Source: Lachnospiraceae bacterium (lineage in GTDB: Bacteria > Bacillota > Clostridia > Lachnospirales > Lachnospiraceae). From it: a DNA stretch of 64,000 bases. This document shows positions 1 through 9,282 of this stretch, piece by piece. The notes under the pieces were generated by a model, which saw only the letters and a program-made list of their open reading frames with translations, searched no databases and was not told the origin of the DNA. A program made the position numbers and the translations under genes. Position 1 is the stretch's first letter, and the number at the start of each line of letters is the position of its first letter. The stretch covers positions 36,354 to 100,353 of the forward strand of contig JAILPS010000020.1 in NCBI GenBank assembly GCA_024699325.1. The letters run 5' to 3'.

Positions 1-51
1 GACTGCGCAGGCAACACCAATGACAACAACCAATCCTATATCTATTGGCAT
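1..51 (-). CDS. 5' end of a membrane-anchored protein gene (possibly RNase Y)
   Basis: Only the first 17 codons lie inside the window. They begin MPIDIGLVVVIGVACAV, a short hydrophobic start like an N-terminal membrane anchor. The ATG follows a clear GAGGAGG ribosome site with good spacing, and a promoter lies about 50 bases upstream, so this is a real gene start. RNase Y proteins of clostridia begin with a single anchor of this kind, but 17 residues cannot settle identity. The gene continues off the left edge. Confidence 0.6.
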   Translation of the reverse strand, partial: MPIDIGLVVVIGVACAV

Positions 52-102
52 TGGAGTACCTCCTCATTATTAAATTGTCATTGTACAAACTACAACGGTT
101 CT

Positions 103-131
103 ATTTTATAGGTAATTATGCACATTGTCAA
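103..131 (-). promoter_or_regulatory. Sigma-A type promoter for the left-edge gene
   Basis: On the minus strand TTGACA (126-131) is followed by a 17-base spacer and TAAAAT (103-108), about 50 bases before the start codon of the left-edge gene. Confidence 0.6.
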
Positions 132-171
132 GAACTTAATGTCTGTTTTTTTGCACTTTGTACAAATTCGC

Positions 172-203
172 GAAAAAAGACACCCCGCTTTCGCGGGATG
201 TCC
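172..203 (-). terminator. Rho-independent terminator of the hybrid kinase gene
   Basis: On the minus strand, just after the stop codon, the transcript would fold GACATCCCGC/GCGGGGTGTC around a GAAA loop and run into a T-tract. Confidence 0.8.
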
Positions 204-204
204 C

Positions 205-3200
205 TTAGTCGTGCAATTCAAATTCTGTGTCTTCGTCGATCATCTGCACCATAACAGCAGCTATTTCCGGGTCAAACTGCAGTCCCGACTTGGTCACGAA
301 TTCCTTCCTGACCTCTTCCTGGCTCAGCTTATCCCTGTAGCTTCTGTGGGATGTCATGGCATCGTACGCGTCAGCCACGGCGATAATTCTGGCTCTCTGT
401 GGAATCTGCGTTCCCGCAAGTCCGTCTGGATAGCCCTTGCCGTCATATCTCTCATGGTGCCATCTTGCCCCCTCAGCGATGAATGGCATCTCTGTGACAT
501 TCTTTAGAATATCCGCGCCGATAATCGTGTGGTTTTTGATGGTCTTATACTCCTCATCCGTGAGAATTGTCGCCTTGTTGATTATCTCATCAGGGATTCC
601 AATCTTGCCGATGTCGTGGAGAAGTCCCATGTAGTAGATTTCGTTCTGCTCCTGCTCGTTCATGCCCATGCGTCTGGCAATCTCTCTGGAGTACTCTGCA
701 ACTCTGTTTGAGTGGCCCTTGGTGTAGTGATCCTTCGCATCGATGGTGGCCGCAAGAGTGAGCATCATCTCAACTGAGAATGACTCCATGCGCTGTCTTC
801 TGTCCTCTGCGCCCTGCGTCAGTCTGTCGACCTCGTCGCTTAAGTCATCACGAAGCTTCTGTAACTCCACAATCCTGCCAATTCTTGAGATTGCGATATC
901 CGCAACGAATGGCTTCTTGATAAAATCAGCAGCTCCCGCCTTAAATCCTTGAACCTCAGCCTTCTCATCGTCATCCCCTGTGAGGAATACAACGGGCACG
1001 TCGCTTAGGTCTTCGTCGGCTTTCAGTTTTTCCATCATTTCAAAACCGCTCACATTGGGCATGTGAAGATCCAGAAGTATCAGGTCAGGCCTCTTGTCAG
1101 CCATAACTGCAAATGCTTCCTCGGCGCTCGCGCATGTGGACGTGACAAACTTCTCTGAAAGCATTTTCGCCGCGATTTTAAGTGTCATAGGGTCGTCATC
1201 GATTATGACGATATAAGGCTTATCACTGTTATATGTGGACTTGCCGCCTGTTCTTCCGGCAGATGCAACCGCATTGATGGCCTCGCGCTTCTTCTCGGGA
1301 ATGTGCTTCTTGATCACCTCTATCAGGCGCTCGCGCTTGACAGGCTTACTTAAGTAGTCGTCGAAGCCCTCGCTGTAGTACATATCCCTGTCGCTTCCGA
1401 GGGCGTTGGCTGTGAACACCACAACCTTCGCATCCGGACACAGGTCTAACTTCTTCATCTCGTGAAGTGCCTCTATGCCGTTCATGACAGGCATCATGTG
1501 ATCCATAAATATGATGTCGTAGTCCTTCTTCTTCATCATTCTTATGGCGTCGCGTCCATTCAGGGCAAAATCGACTCTGACTCCGGTCTCCTTAAGCATT
1601 TTCTTAAAAAGCTCCAGGTTCATGATGTTGTCATCAACCGCCAATATTCTAAGTCCCGGCGCATAGAATTCGCCTCTTCCCTGCTCGGTGGCAACCGCAG
1701 GCACATACCTTGTAAAATCCACCTCTCCCAGGATCTGTCTGTCTATGATGTCCTGGCCGATTATAACTGTAAATGTGCTGCCCTTGCCGAAAACGCTCTC
1801 GACCTCAAGCTTGCCACTCATCTTCTTGAGAAGTCTCGTCACAACGGAAAGCCCAAGTCCCAGCCCCGAAATATTCTGGGTATTTCTCTCGTCAAACCTC
1901 TCGAAGCTCTCGCTGATCTTTGCAACATTTTCAGGAAGCATTCCAATGCCGGTGTCCTTGACGGACATGACTAAGTCACCGTGATACTCTGTGGTTCTAT
2001 TCCAGCCAATCTCCACCTCGACACTTCCGTCGTTGGTGTATTTGACTGCGTTATAAATGATGTTACTCATGATCTGGTTCATTCTCTGCATGTCACCGTT
2101 AAGCGCCACAGGAATCTCAGCATCACAGGTAATCTTAAAATCTAAGTTCTTGCTCTGTGTTCTGTATCTTGCATATTCAGCAATCTTCTCCACAAAATCC
2201 CTGACAAAATACTTCTCATAGCGGATATTTACCGTATCATTTTCAAGCTCTGTGTAGTAGAGAATATCGTTGAACAAAACCATGAGGTTCTTGCCGGCTT
2301 CGTCGATGCTTCCGGCATACTGCGTGATATTGTTCTCTGAGCTCTCCTTGAGGATCATATCGCTGTAGCCAAGGATTGTGTTGATGGGAGTTCTGACCTC
2401 GTGGGAAACCTGACTCAAAAACTTGGTCTTGGTGTCCTCCATCTTCTCCTTCTGAAGCTCTTCCTCGTTCTTGTCGATGACCACGTAATCCTTAATACAA
2501 TAGACTACCATCATGATAGCGTGAAGCAGGAGCGCTCCTCTTATGCAGACTAAAAAGCCGTTGCCCTGGCCTGTGATTTTGCCTGCAACACCCACGCCCA
2601 CCGCGAACACAAGAACTAATATTACAACACCCTCAATAATAGCGCCCCTGTTGTTTTTAACCTTCTTCATTCTGAGATAACTGTCCACAAAAATAACGCA
2701 GCAGTTTCCAAGAATTATCAGATATGTGACAGGAGCCATCTGTCTGAAGTCCAGAACTCCCGTAATCTGCAGAATAATCTGTAACACAAGATTTATAAAC
2801 TCTATCTGCTGACACATGGCGTATGCCTTCTTGATGTTTTCGTCATCCGTGTTTTTAAGGCATTCGCAGGCGAACATCGGCGCCACAAACATGCATATGT
2901 AGAAAAAGAAGTATGTAAATGTCTGATTAGCTGTGAACACAATAGTTATGTTTGTTTCAAGCATCAGCCAGAGATTCACTAACATCGCAAACACAGAGTA
3001 AAACAGAATGAAGCTGGTCTTCTTCTTGAGCTTGACCGTGGACATATAAACCGCAATCAGGGCGAATATACATGCAGCAGTCAAAAGTCCCAGACATACA
3101 TCCACAGCCTTACTTCTCACAAAGTGAAGAATACACTGGTCCTTCTCTCCTATGATGATACTGCCAAACTTAGCTGTCGTATCACTATAGGGGCTCATAA

Positions 3201-3639
3201 CTTCAATCCTAAGCTTCGCATTTCTGCCAACCATTTTAGGAATGTTTGCAAAAACCTGAATGCTTCCGGGCGACTGGCCAAACAGTCTGAAGTCGCTGTA
3301 GCCGAAGGAATATATCTTCTCTTCGCCCACATAAATGTTGACAAAAGCGTTATTCACATAAAAAGAGATGGTATTTCCCGCATCGTTCTCGTCAAGATTC
3401 TTGACCAGGCTGTATGTAGTGTAGGCCTCTCCCTTCTCAGAATATGGCAACTCGACAGACTTCTCCTCGCCGTCAGGCGTGATAAGAGTAAAGCCCTGGT
3501 TGTAATCCCTGACCTCTCCCCTGTATAACGTCATGTCCTTCACCTTAAATGTGGCCGCCACAATCAACATCAGCAGTGTGCACAGGATAAGTCCACCCCA
3601 GCTGATTAGAATTGATGCCTCTCGAATGTATCTCTTCAT
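205..3639 (-). CDS. Hybrid sensor histidine kinase with two receivers and a C-terminal HD-GYP domain
   Basis: The protein joins an entire phosphorelay to a c-di-GMP phosphodiesterase type domain. After one N-terminal membrane segment comes an outside region of about 130 residues with a 7TMR-DISM-like feel, then six to seven membrane segments to about residue 385. A HisKA box (SHEVRTP) lies near residue 410, and a HATPase domain with DTGIGM and GLGLGL follows. Two receiver domains come next (VDDN with IIFMDHMMP, and IDDDP with LILLDLHMP). The last 190 residues are HD-GYP with intact HDIGK and HHERYDGKGYP. I prefer the ATG at 3639, which follows GGCGGATAAC, over an in-frame ATG at 3681 that would overlap the upstream gene. 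It is the last gene of the MoxR operon and is followed by a terminator. Environmental sensing through c-di-GMP turnover is the likely role; the signal is unknown. Confidence 0.9.
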   Translation of the reverse strand: MKRYIREASILISWGGLILCTLLMLIVAATFKVKDMTLYRGEVRDYNQGFTLITPDGEEKSVELPYSEKGEAYTTYSLVKNLDENDAGNTISFYVNNAFVNIYVGEEKIYSFGYSDFRLFGQSPGSIQVFANIPKMVGRNAKLRIEVMSPYSDTTAKFGSIIIGEKDQCILHFVRSKAVDVCLGLLTAACIFALIAVYMSTVKLKKKTSFILFYSVFAMLVNLWLMLETNITIVFTANQTFTYFFFYICMFVAPMFACECLKNTDDENIKKAYAMCQQIEFINLVLQIILQITGVLDFRQMAPVTYLIILGNCCVIFVDSYLRMKKVKNNRGAIIEGVVILVLVFAVGVGVAGKITGQGNGFLVCIRGALLLHAIMMVVYCIKDYVVIDKNEEELQKEKMEDTKTKFLSQVSHEVRTPINTILGYSDMILKESSENNITQYAGSIDEAGKNLMVLFNDILYYTELENDTVNIRYEKYFVRDFVEKIAEYARYRTQSKNLDFKITCDAEIPVALNGDMQRMNQIMSNIIYNAVKYTNDGSVEVEIGWNRTTEYHGDLVMSVKDTGIGMLPENVAKISESFERFDERNTQNISGLGLGLSVVTRLLKKMSGKLEVESVFGKGSTFTVIIGQDIIDRQILGEVDFTRYVPAVATEQGRGEFYAPGLRILAVDDNIMNLELFKKMLKETGVRVDFALNGRDAIRMMKKKDYDIIFMDHMMPVMNGIEALHEMKKLDLCPDAKVVVFTANALGSDRDMYYSEGFDDYLSKPVKRERLIEVIKKHIPEKKREAINAVASAGRTGGKSTYNSDKPYIVIIDDDPMTLKIAAKMLSEKFVTSTCASAEEAFAVMADKRPDLILLDLHMPNVSGFEMMEKLKADEDLSDVPVVFLTGDDDEKAEVQGFKAGAADFIKKPFVADIAISRIGRIVELQKLRDDLSDEVDRLTQGAEDRRQRMESFSVEMMLTLAATIDAKDHYTKGHSNRVAEYSREIARRMGMNEQEQNEIYYMGLLHDIGKIGIPDEIINKATILTDEEYKTIKNHTIIGADILKNVTEMPFIAEGARWHHERYDGKGYPDGLAGTQIPQRARIIAVADAYDAMTSHRSYRDKLSQEEVRKEFVTKSGLQFDPEIAAVMVQMIDEDTEFELHD

Positions 3640-3649
3640 GTTATCCGCC

Positions 3650-4900
3650 TTACCTGCCGGCTTTTTTAAGAAGTGACGCATCGTCCTGCGTGCATTCCTG
3701 CCGGCTATATCTCGCTTTTTCGTATAAACTGTGTAACACCTGCCAGTATCCCTCGTTCTCAGGCTTATTATCGCCGTAGAGATATACCGACTCCTCCTCT
3801 ATCTGGCTTGGCGTCAAATGCGGGCCCACGCCGTCATAGAGTTTGTTTTCCCTGCGTTTCTTAAATATATCCTTCCTGTACCTAAGTCTGATCTGCTCAT
3901 TCACAGTTTTGGGCTTAAAGCTAAACTTCTCCCTCTTAGGTCTCTCAAGCATGACCACCTCGTCCATCGCGTAGTCATCTGCCTCAGTGCACTCCTGTTT
4001 TTCTGCCCTGGCTCTAAGTATCCTGTTCACAAGTCTCACAACAAACACAATCAGTCCGATGGTGATTACCGTGATTGCTATGGCAGACATAATGTATAGA
4101 GCGGTATCGCTAAACGGACCGCGCTCAGGCTTTACATAGTCCTGATTAATCAGAGAATTATCCATGGGGTCATCCGCGGACACGGGCTCTGCCATCTCTC
4201 CAACCGGAGCGCTCTCAAAATGTATTCTGGAGAACAGCCATTTGAGAAAGCTCTTAAGAAGGTTTACCACATAGTAAATCGGCCCGTCATTCAGGAAAAA
4301 TCCTGAGAGCAGGAAGAGAATTCCCACCACCCCAAACAGACTTCCAAGCATCAGGGCGTTGCTCCTCTTAATCTGCTCATAGGGAAGACTCTTGACGTTC
4401 TTCCTGACATTTAGGAAGGCCACAAGGCCAAGATTATTGAGGTCTAAAATAACCAGAATTATATAAGCCATGGACATATATATGACAAATGTCTTATATG
4501 GATTATTGTCCATAAACAGGGCTAAAAGATATGTGACAAGATAGTAGACCAGCACCTGCCACACAGGATACAAAAGAGCCACATTGCCCCTTAGCCTGTG
4601 CATGACCTGCATAAAAACCTGTATGAGCATCAGCAGTATGAACGGCACTCCAAGCTCATATCCTATGGCAAAATATCCCACAACAGGTATCAAAACCGCC
4701 TGCATTATGAGATACTTCCACAGCCTTCCAATCCCCTCAAACAGCAGCTGGCTTATGGCAAAATACAATCCAAAAACCATCACTGCCGCCATGGGCGCAT
4801 AGTTATCTCTGTCAAGGCTTGTCAGGCAGAAGTAAGCTGTTGTCACAAACAGCAGGTAGTTATGGAGGGCTCCAAGAAGAATGGAATGTCTCTTAATCAT
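3650..4900 (-). CDS. Multi-pass membrane protein of a MoxR/DUF58 operon, with a DUF4129-like tail
   Basis: A 416-residue protein with roughly eight hydrophobic segments in the first 290 residues and a long basic and acidic cytoplasmic tail. The tail pattern (NEQIRLRYRK, later LTPSQIEEES and YEKARYS) is like the DUF4129 region often found beside MoxR and DUF58 genes, where it is usually fused to or next to a transglutaminase. No transglutaminase domain is seen here. It overlaps the DUF58 gene upstream by 8 bases and ends 10 bases before the hybrid kinase start, so the four genes are co-transcribed. The biochemical function is not known; a scaffold for the MoxR/DUF58 pair in the envelope is an inference. 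Confidence 0.75.
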   Translation of the reverse strand: MIKRHSILLGALHNYLLFVTTAYFCLTSLDRDNYAPMAAVMVFGLYFAISQLLFEGIGRLWKYLIMQAVLIPVVGYFAIGYELGVPFILLMLIQVFMQVMHRLRGNVALLYPVWQVLVYYLVTYLLALFMDNNPYKTFVIYMSMAYIILVILDLNNLGLVAFLNVRKNVKSLPYEQIKRSNALMLGSLFGVVGILFLLSGFFLNDGPIYYVVNLLKSFLKWLFSRIHFESAPVGEMAEPVSADDPMDNSLINQDYVKPERGPFSDTALYIMSAIAITVITIGLIVFVVRLVNRILRARAEKQECTEADDYAMDEVVMLERPKREKFSFKPKTVNEQIRLRYRKDIFKKRRENKLYDGVGPHLTPSQIEEESVYLYGDNKPENEGYWQVLHSLYEKARYSRQECTQDDASLLKKAGR

Positions 4901-6005
4901 TTCTGTTCACCCTCCTCTCAAAGCTAAGTATCCTGCCTGAGTAGCCAGGCAGCTTATCGCCGTCGTGGACGGGCCTGTACAGACACAGTCCATCCTGCTT
5001 AAGGGCAAGCGCCTCGTTGGCCGCAACCATCTGGGCGCTCTCGTCGTAGGACACAACGGCGTAGAGGTATTTATCGTTAAATGATGGCAGGAGGTACTCC
5101 TGCATCCATCTGTCGTAATCCATACTGTTGACGCTTAGATCAATGGTGGCTAACTTCCTGTCTATCTCCTCCATATTGTTTCCCGGAACCTTATAAAACT
5201 GCGTCCCAAGTGTGTCATATGTGGTGAGGACGTTAACTCCCACGCCGTTTTCCATAAGGTTTTCAGCTATGGTGACAGCTATTCTAAGGCTCTCCTCCAG
5301 GAGGTTTTCCACATGCCAGCTGATGGTCTTCTGAAGGTTGACAATCAGAACCACGGGCTGACCTGCGCAGTAGTCGTAGACATTGACCATTAAGTCGCCT
5401 GTCTTAGCTGAGGCGCTCCAGTTGATCCTCTTCATGGGGTCATAGGGCTGATACTGTCTGATGCCCGCGAAGGAAAACGGATCCTCATACATTCTGTTTC
5501 TCGACAACAGCGTCCATATGACCTGCCTGTTGAAGTCCAGCACCGCCCCCGAGCCTATTCTCGAGGGATAGACATAGATGTAGGTGGACGCCTCATGTCT
5601 GTCATAGCAGAAGAAGTCAAAAAACAGAAAACTTCCCACAAGATCCAAGTGGTCAATCGTATAGTAACCCCTCTTGAGGGCGGTGAATCTGAGCGTTCGT
5701 CTGATCTGCTGATACGGCATAACCGCAAACAGATCGTTTTTGTAGGTTAAGTCTGAGACATTTACATTCTCGTTCTGATGAAAATCCAGCTTCCTGCTGG
5801 TCTGAAACTTCACGTGGAGTATGGGAAGCGGGAAATTCTTCTCGTTCTTCACAACCTCTATGAGCGTTCCCTCCTGCCCCTCGTTCACGCTGTCCTCCAC
5901 AAAACTAATCTGTGTGGACAGGCCTCTGTTCCAGATGCGCTTGTAGTAGCGCGACAATATGTAAATGACCAGCCAGAAGCCCACCAACAGGAACAAAACG
6001 GGCAT
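4893..6005 (-). CDS. DUF58 family protein
   Basis: A 370-residue protein with two N-terminal hydrophobic turns, then a beta-rich part. It has the DUF58 signature IRQYQPYDPMKRINWSASAK around residues 180-200, followed by a von Willebrand A-like half that starts at VVLIVNLQ. DUF58 proteins occur beside MoxR ATPases and are thought to be their targets or partners in assembling envelope or metal-binding complexes. The gene starts one base after the MoxR stop codon and overlaps the next gene by 8 bases, which indicates tight translational coupling. Confidence 0.88.
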   Translation of the reverse strand: MPVLFLLVGFWLVIYILSRYYKRIWNRGLSTQISFVEDSVNEGQEGTLIEVVKNEKNFPLPILHVKFQTSRKLDFHQNENVNVSDLTYKNDLFAVMPYQQIRRTLRFTALKRGYYTIDHLDLVGSFLFFDFFCYDRHEASTYIYVYPSRIGSGAVLDFNRQVIWTLLSRNRMYEDPFSFAGIRQYQPYDPMKRINWSASAKTGDLMVNVYDYCAGQPVVLIVNLQKTISWHVENLLEESLRIAVTIAENLMENGVGVNVLTTYDTLGTQFYKVPGNNMEEIDRKLATIDLSVNSMDYDRWMQEYLLPSFNDKYLYAVVSYDESAQMVAANEALALKQDGLCLYRPVHDGDKLPGYSGRILSFERRVNRND

Positions 6006-6006
6006 A

Positions 6007-6942
6007 TTATCTACTCCAATCCTCGGTAGGTACGGTCACGTTTGTGAGAACATGTGCTATGAGATCCTTAGGGTCTGACTGTCTGCCAATCTCGCTCTTC
6101 AGAATAATTCTGTGAGCTAAGCAGAACGGCGCCAAATACTTAATATCTTCAGGGGTTACAAACTCCCTGCCGGCGCACATGACATAGGCCTTCGCACATC
6201 TCATGAGACTAAGCGCAGCTCTGGGGCTTGCGCCTGAGAGAATTCCAGGCGTTTTGCCGGAGGTCTGGCATATATCCACGATATATCTCTTAAGGCAGGG
6301 CGCTATATAAACATCATCCACCGCCTTCCTGAGATTCCTCACATCCTCGGTCGACATGACGGGAGCCGGCATAGGTTTGGCCTCCCCCTCGTATCTGTCC
6401 AGTATCATAACCTCCTCCTCAGCGGTTATGTCAGCCATGCTAAGCTTCATGGCGAATCTGTCCAGGGATGCCTCGGGAAGCTTAAATGTTCCGGCGGTCT
6501 CCACAGGGTTTTGCGTGGCGATTACGAAGAACGGATCTGAGAGGGCAAATGTGTCCGTGTCGATGGTCACCTGGTGCTCCTCCATACACTCAAGAAGCGC
6601 GGACTGCGTTCTTGGCGTCGCTCTGTTAATCTCGTCAGCCAGAATTATCCCTGCAAACACAGGTCCTCTTCGAAATGCGAACTCCCCTGTCGCAGGCTGA
6701 TAATAGTGAATTCCTGTGATATCTGACGGCAGCAGATCAGGCGTAAACTGTATTCTGCTAAACTCCGCATCAATAAGGGATGCCAGCGTTTTAGCCATGA
6801 GGGTTTTGCCGGTTCCGGGCATATCCTCAAGAAGAATATGACCTCCCGCAAACAGGCCGGCAAGCACCAGATCAATGGTCGCCTCGTTGCCTATAATTCT
6901 CTCTCTGATGCCCTGTTTTATCCTCTCGATTTTGTTCTCCAT
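6007..6942 (-). CDS. MoxR family AAA+ ATPase
   Basis: A 311-residue AAA+ ATPase. The Walker A motif (MPGTGKT) is near residue 44, Walker B with ILADEINRA near residue 100, sensor 1 is in FVIATQNPVE, and the C-terminal lid contains the LSGASPRAALSL motif typical of MoxR. MoxR proteins act as chaperone-like ATPases for partner proteins with VWA or DUF58 domains, and such a partner is encoded immediately downstream. It is the first gene of its operon, with a good promoter upstream. Confidence 0.93.
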   Translation of the reverse strand: MENKIERIKQGIRERIIGNEATIDLVLAGLFAGGHILLEDMPGTGKTLMAKTLASLIDAEFSRIQFTPDLLPSDITGIHYYQPATGEFAFRRGPVFAGIILADEINRATPRTQSALLECMEEHQVTIDTDTFALSDPFFVIATQNPVETAGTFKLPEASLDRFAMKLSMADITAEEEVMILDRYEGEAKPMPAPVMSTEDVRNLRKAVDDVYIAPCLKRYIVDICQTSGKTPGILSGASPRAALSLMRCAKAYVMCAGREFVTPEDIKYLAPFCLAHRIILKSEIGRQSDPKDLIAHVLTNVTVPTEDWSR

Positions 6943-6987
6943 AGCCTTATCCTGCCTTCACGTTCTTTATGTACATAGTTAAGATTT

Positions 6988-7016
6988 ATTATACAATTTT
7001 ATGGAACTAAAGTCAA
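6988..7016 (-). promoter_or_regulatory. Promoter of the MoxR - DUF58 - hybrid kinase operon
   Basis: TTGACT, 17 bases, TATAAT on the minus strand. The -35 box abuts the terminator of the preceding transcription unit. Confidence 0.75.
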
Positions 7017-7043
7017 CAAAAGAGGCGCCCCAAAGGCGCCTCT
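7016..7043 (-). terminator. Terminator of the GHKL kinase gene
   Basis: A 9-base perfect stem (AGAGGCGCC/GGCGCCTCT) with a short loop is followed on the minus strand by TTTTGTTG. It sits directly after the kinase stop codon. Confidence 0.8.
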
Positions 7044-7054
7044 AATTATAATAT

Positions 7055-8425
7055 TTATGTTAAAATATCGGGGAGTTCCTCGATAGGCTCCTCTGAGTGA
7101 ATCTTGTACTCCGTCTTCACCTCGTCGGCGTCCTGAAGTAAGAGTCTGACGATGAATATGCCGTCCTTATCGCTGCAGTCAAACACCGCATTATTCTTCT
7201 CGGCAAACATGATTACGCTCTGCATTCCCAGGCCGTGCCCCTCTCCCTTGCTTGAGAGCGGAATGTGATTCTGCTGGTCATAATTGATCTTACCTATGAA
7301 GGTGTTGGTGACCTCAAATATGATTTTGTCGCCCTTCTTAAGCGCTAAGAAGTTCACCTGACGGTTGGTTTTGCATCTCTCTGTGGCAAGCGTTGCGTTC
7401 TCTAAGAGATTAGCCACAACCATGGCAAGCTCCATGTCCTTCACAGGAAGCTTCTCAGGAATATCCGCCTGAATGTTGATTGGAATATTCCTCCTCTCGC
7501 ACTCCTTCTGCGCGGCCTCCAAAACACTGTTGATTACCACATTCTTACAGTATGTTCCGACCTTCGTGGCCTCAACGCCGGCCAGATGCGTGTCCAATAT
7601 GCTTATGGCCATGTCATACTCCTCATCCTCTATGAGCTGATGAAGAAGATTAACCATGTGGCGCTCGTTGTGTCTGATGATGGCCAAATCCTTCTCCTTC
7701 TGGTTAAGGATGGTGACTCTGGTCATCATTTGCTCGATCATGATCTCGTACTCCTGATTGTTGTAGTAGAGAGTCGAATAATCCTTCTGATAATCCATGG
7801 TCTTAAGAGCCAGATAGTACGAAGCGATACACAGGAGGCTGACAAACACAGCCGAAACCATGTTTAGCGGGTTGTCGCCAAAATTCTGCGGCCAGACACG
7901 GAGTGTGTAGATACTGCAGTAGTATGCAGCAGGCACCAGAAACAGCGCAATCCACGGAAACTGGTTGTCCGTGTATAGTTTCTTCATGCGCTTGCCCACG
8001 TAGGTGATGGCTATGACAAGCATGAGAGCATGTATAGCGATGCACACGAGGAGCACAAGCGGCAGTCTGACATAGTATGCAACCGTGTCAGGAATGTACA
8101 AAAACATGATGTTTCCGATGATATTTCCGGGGGTTGAAAAAACAGCTCCCGAGAAACATATAACCAGAATTCTCTTGTCAAATTCCCTGATTATCAGGAT
8201 GCTCACAGTCACCAAAAACAGCGCCTGAAACAGAACTCTGACTATGCCCCACGGCCCGTGAAGCTCGAGAAACTCAGGCGCCGTAAGTAAGAGCAGAAGC
8301 ATTCCGATGAAGCCCATGAGCTCCCTTCTGCTTCTGTACTCCCTATACTGCACGCCTATGAACACAAGAGCCGCGACATGCGATATAGTGTTAAGAATAA
8401 TATTGTTGATGTCCGATAATGGCAT
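7055..8425 (-). CDS. GHKL-type sensor histidine kinase (AgrC-like architecture)
   Basis: A 456-residue kinase with six hydrophobic segments in the first 210 residues, a helical linker, an H-box variant (IRHNERHMVNLL) near residue 255, and a GHKL ATPase domain with N-box VVANLLENAT and G-box GHGLGMQSV. It starts two bases after the LytTR regulator stop, so the two form a pair. The topology is that of peptide- or membrane-stress-sensing kinases. No agrB or agrD-like gene is nearby, so a secreted peptide signal cannot be inferred from context. Confidence 0.9.
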   Translation of the reverse strand: MPLSDINNIILNTISHVAALVFIGVQYREYRSRRELMGFIGMLLLLLTAPEFLELHGPWGIVRVLFQALFLVTVSILIIREFDKRILVICFSGAVFSTPGNIIGNIMFLYIPDTVAYYVRLPLVLLVCIAIHALMLVIAITYVGKRMKKLYTDNQFPWIALFLVPAAYYCSIYTLRVWPQNFGDNPLNMVSAVFVSLLCIASYYLALKTMDYQKDYSTLYYNNQEYEIMIEQMMTRVTILNQKEKDLAIIRHNERHMVNLLHQLIEDEEYDMAISILDTHLAGVEATKVGTYCKNVVINSVLEAAQKECERRNIPINIQADIPEKLPVKDMELAMVVANLLENATLATERCKTNRQVNFLALKKGDKIIFEVTNTFIGKINYDQQNHIPLSSKGEGHGLGMQSVIMFAEKNNAVFDCSDKDGIFIVRLLLQDADEVKTEYKIHSEEPIEELPDILT

Positions 8426-8427
8426 TA

Positions 8428-9174
8428 TTAAACCTCTCTGCCCTTAGCCATAAACTCCAGATAATTCTGTTTTACAGAAGAAGCCTGCTGGCGGCTGACA
8501 GGGATCATAACCTCCTTAGATGAATTGTTCGCCTGAAGTATCAGGTTGGTGGATGAATAAGTCTTCACATAGGACATATTCACGAGGAACGATTTATGCG
8601 TGAGGATGAAGTTGCCTGTGTCGAGTAATTCCTCAACCATCTCTGTAAATGTTCCGCGAAGATATATAGAAATAATCTCCTGGCCATCCACAAGATGGAC
8701 AATCATCCTTCTCGAATTCATCTCAATGTACAATATCTGCTCATGCTTGACAACGCTTACTCCCATGCTGGTTTTGATGGAGTAGGATCTTGCGCCCCTG
8801 CCCTTAATCTTGAGCGCGTAGTCAAGAGCCTCAAACAGCTTCTGTGTGACAACAGGCTTAAGAATATATCTCTCCGCGTGAAGCGAATATGCGTCAAGCG
8901 CGAACTCAGGAGATGTGGTCAGGAATATGATTATGGTGTCCGGATACTCATTCTTAAACTTCTCAGCAAGCTCGATGCCGGTCATTCCGGGCATAACAAT
9001 ATCCAGAACCGCGATGTCAAAACGGTTCTTGTCCCACTCTGCCAACAGCTCTGCAGGCTTGGAATATGTAAGGTAAACAAGACTCTCGTCCTGATGCAGT
9101 CTCTGGTATTCTGCCAGCTGACCCTTAAGGGATGCCACTTCTCTCTCGTCGTCGTCACAAATAGCTAATCTCAT
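8428..9174 (-). CDS. LytTR family response regulator
   Basis: Residues 1-120 form a receiver domain (acidic pair in ICDDDE, phospho-acceptor in VLDIVMPGMTG). Residues 140-240 form a LytTR DNA-binding domain with the typical FILTHKSFLVNMSYV segment. Partner of the GHKL kinase that follows two bases later. The start follows GGGAAGGGG and is convincing. LytTR regulators bind paired 9-base direct repeats; I could not pick out a convincing pair in this window. Confidence 0.92.
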   Translation of the reverse strand: MRLAICDDDEREVASLKGQLAEYQRLHQDESLVYLTYSKPAELLAEWDKNRFDIAVLDIVMPGMTGIELAEKFKNEYPDTIIIFLTTSPEFALDAYSLHAERYILKPVVTQKLFEALDYALKIKGRGARSYSIKTSMGVSVVKHEQILYIEMNSRRMIVHLVDGQEIISIYLRGTFTEMVEELLDTGNFILTHKSFLVNMSYVKTYSSTNLILQANNSSKEVMIPVSRQQASSVKQNYLEFMAKGREV

Positions 9175-9236
9175 GTAAACCCCTTCCCCACCGAATAATT
9201 ATTCCACGGCTTTATCGATAGAAACTATGATTAACT

Positions 9237-9282
9237 ATTATACTATATTTTGCCATTATAAACAACAGTTAATTTCCGTCAA
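9237..9282 (-). promoter_or_regulatory. Overlapping promoter candidates for the LytTR/GHKL pair
   Basis: Two matches lie before the regulator: TTGTTT - 17 - TATAAT (9260-9265 and 9237-9242) and TTGACG - 16 - TATAAT (9277-9282 and 9255-9260). The second begins inside the end of the U32-like gene. The pair may therefore be transcribed on its own as well as by readthrough. Confidence 0.5.

Noticed and set aside
1462..1974. A 170-codon plus-strand open frame inside the hybrid kinase gene
   Set aside because: It is a shadow of the receiver and ATPase domains, which have intact motifs on the other strand.
7055..9174. An agr-type quorum-sensing locus
   Set aside because: The GHKL kinase and LytTR regulator fit, but no AgrB-like protease or AgrD-like peptide is found on either side.
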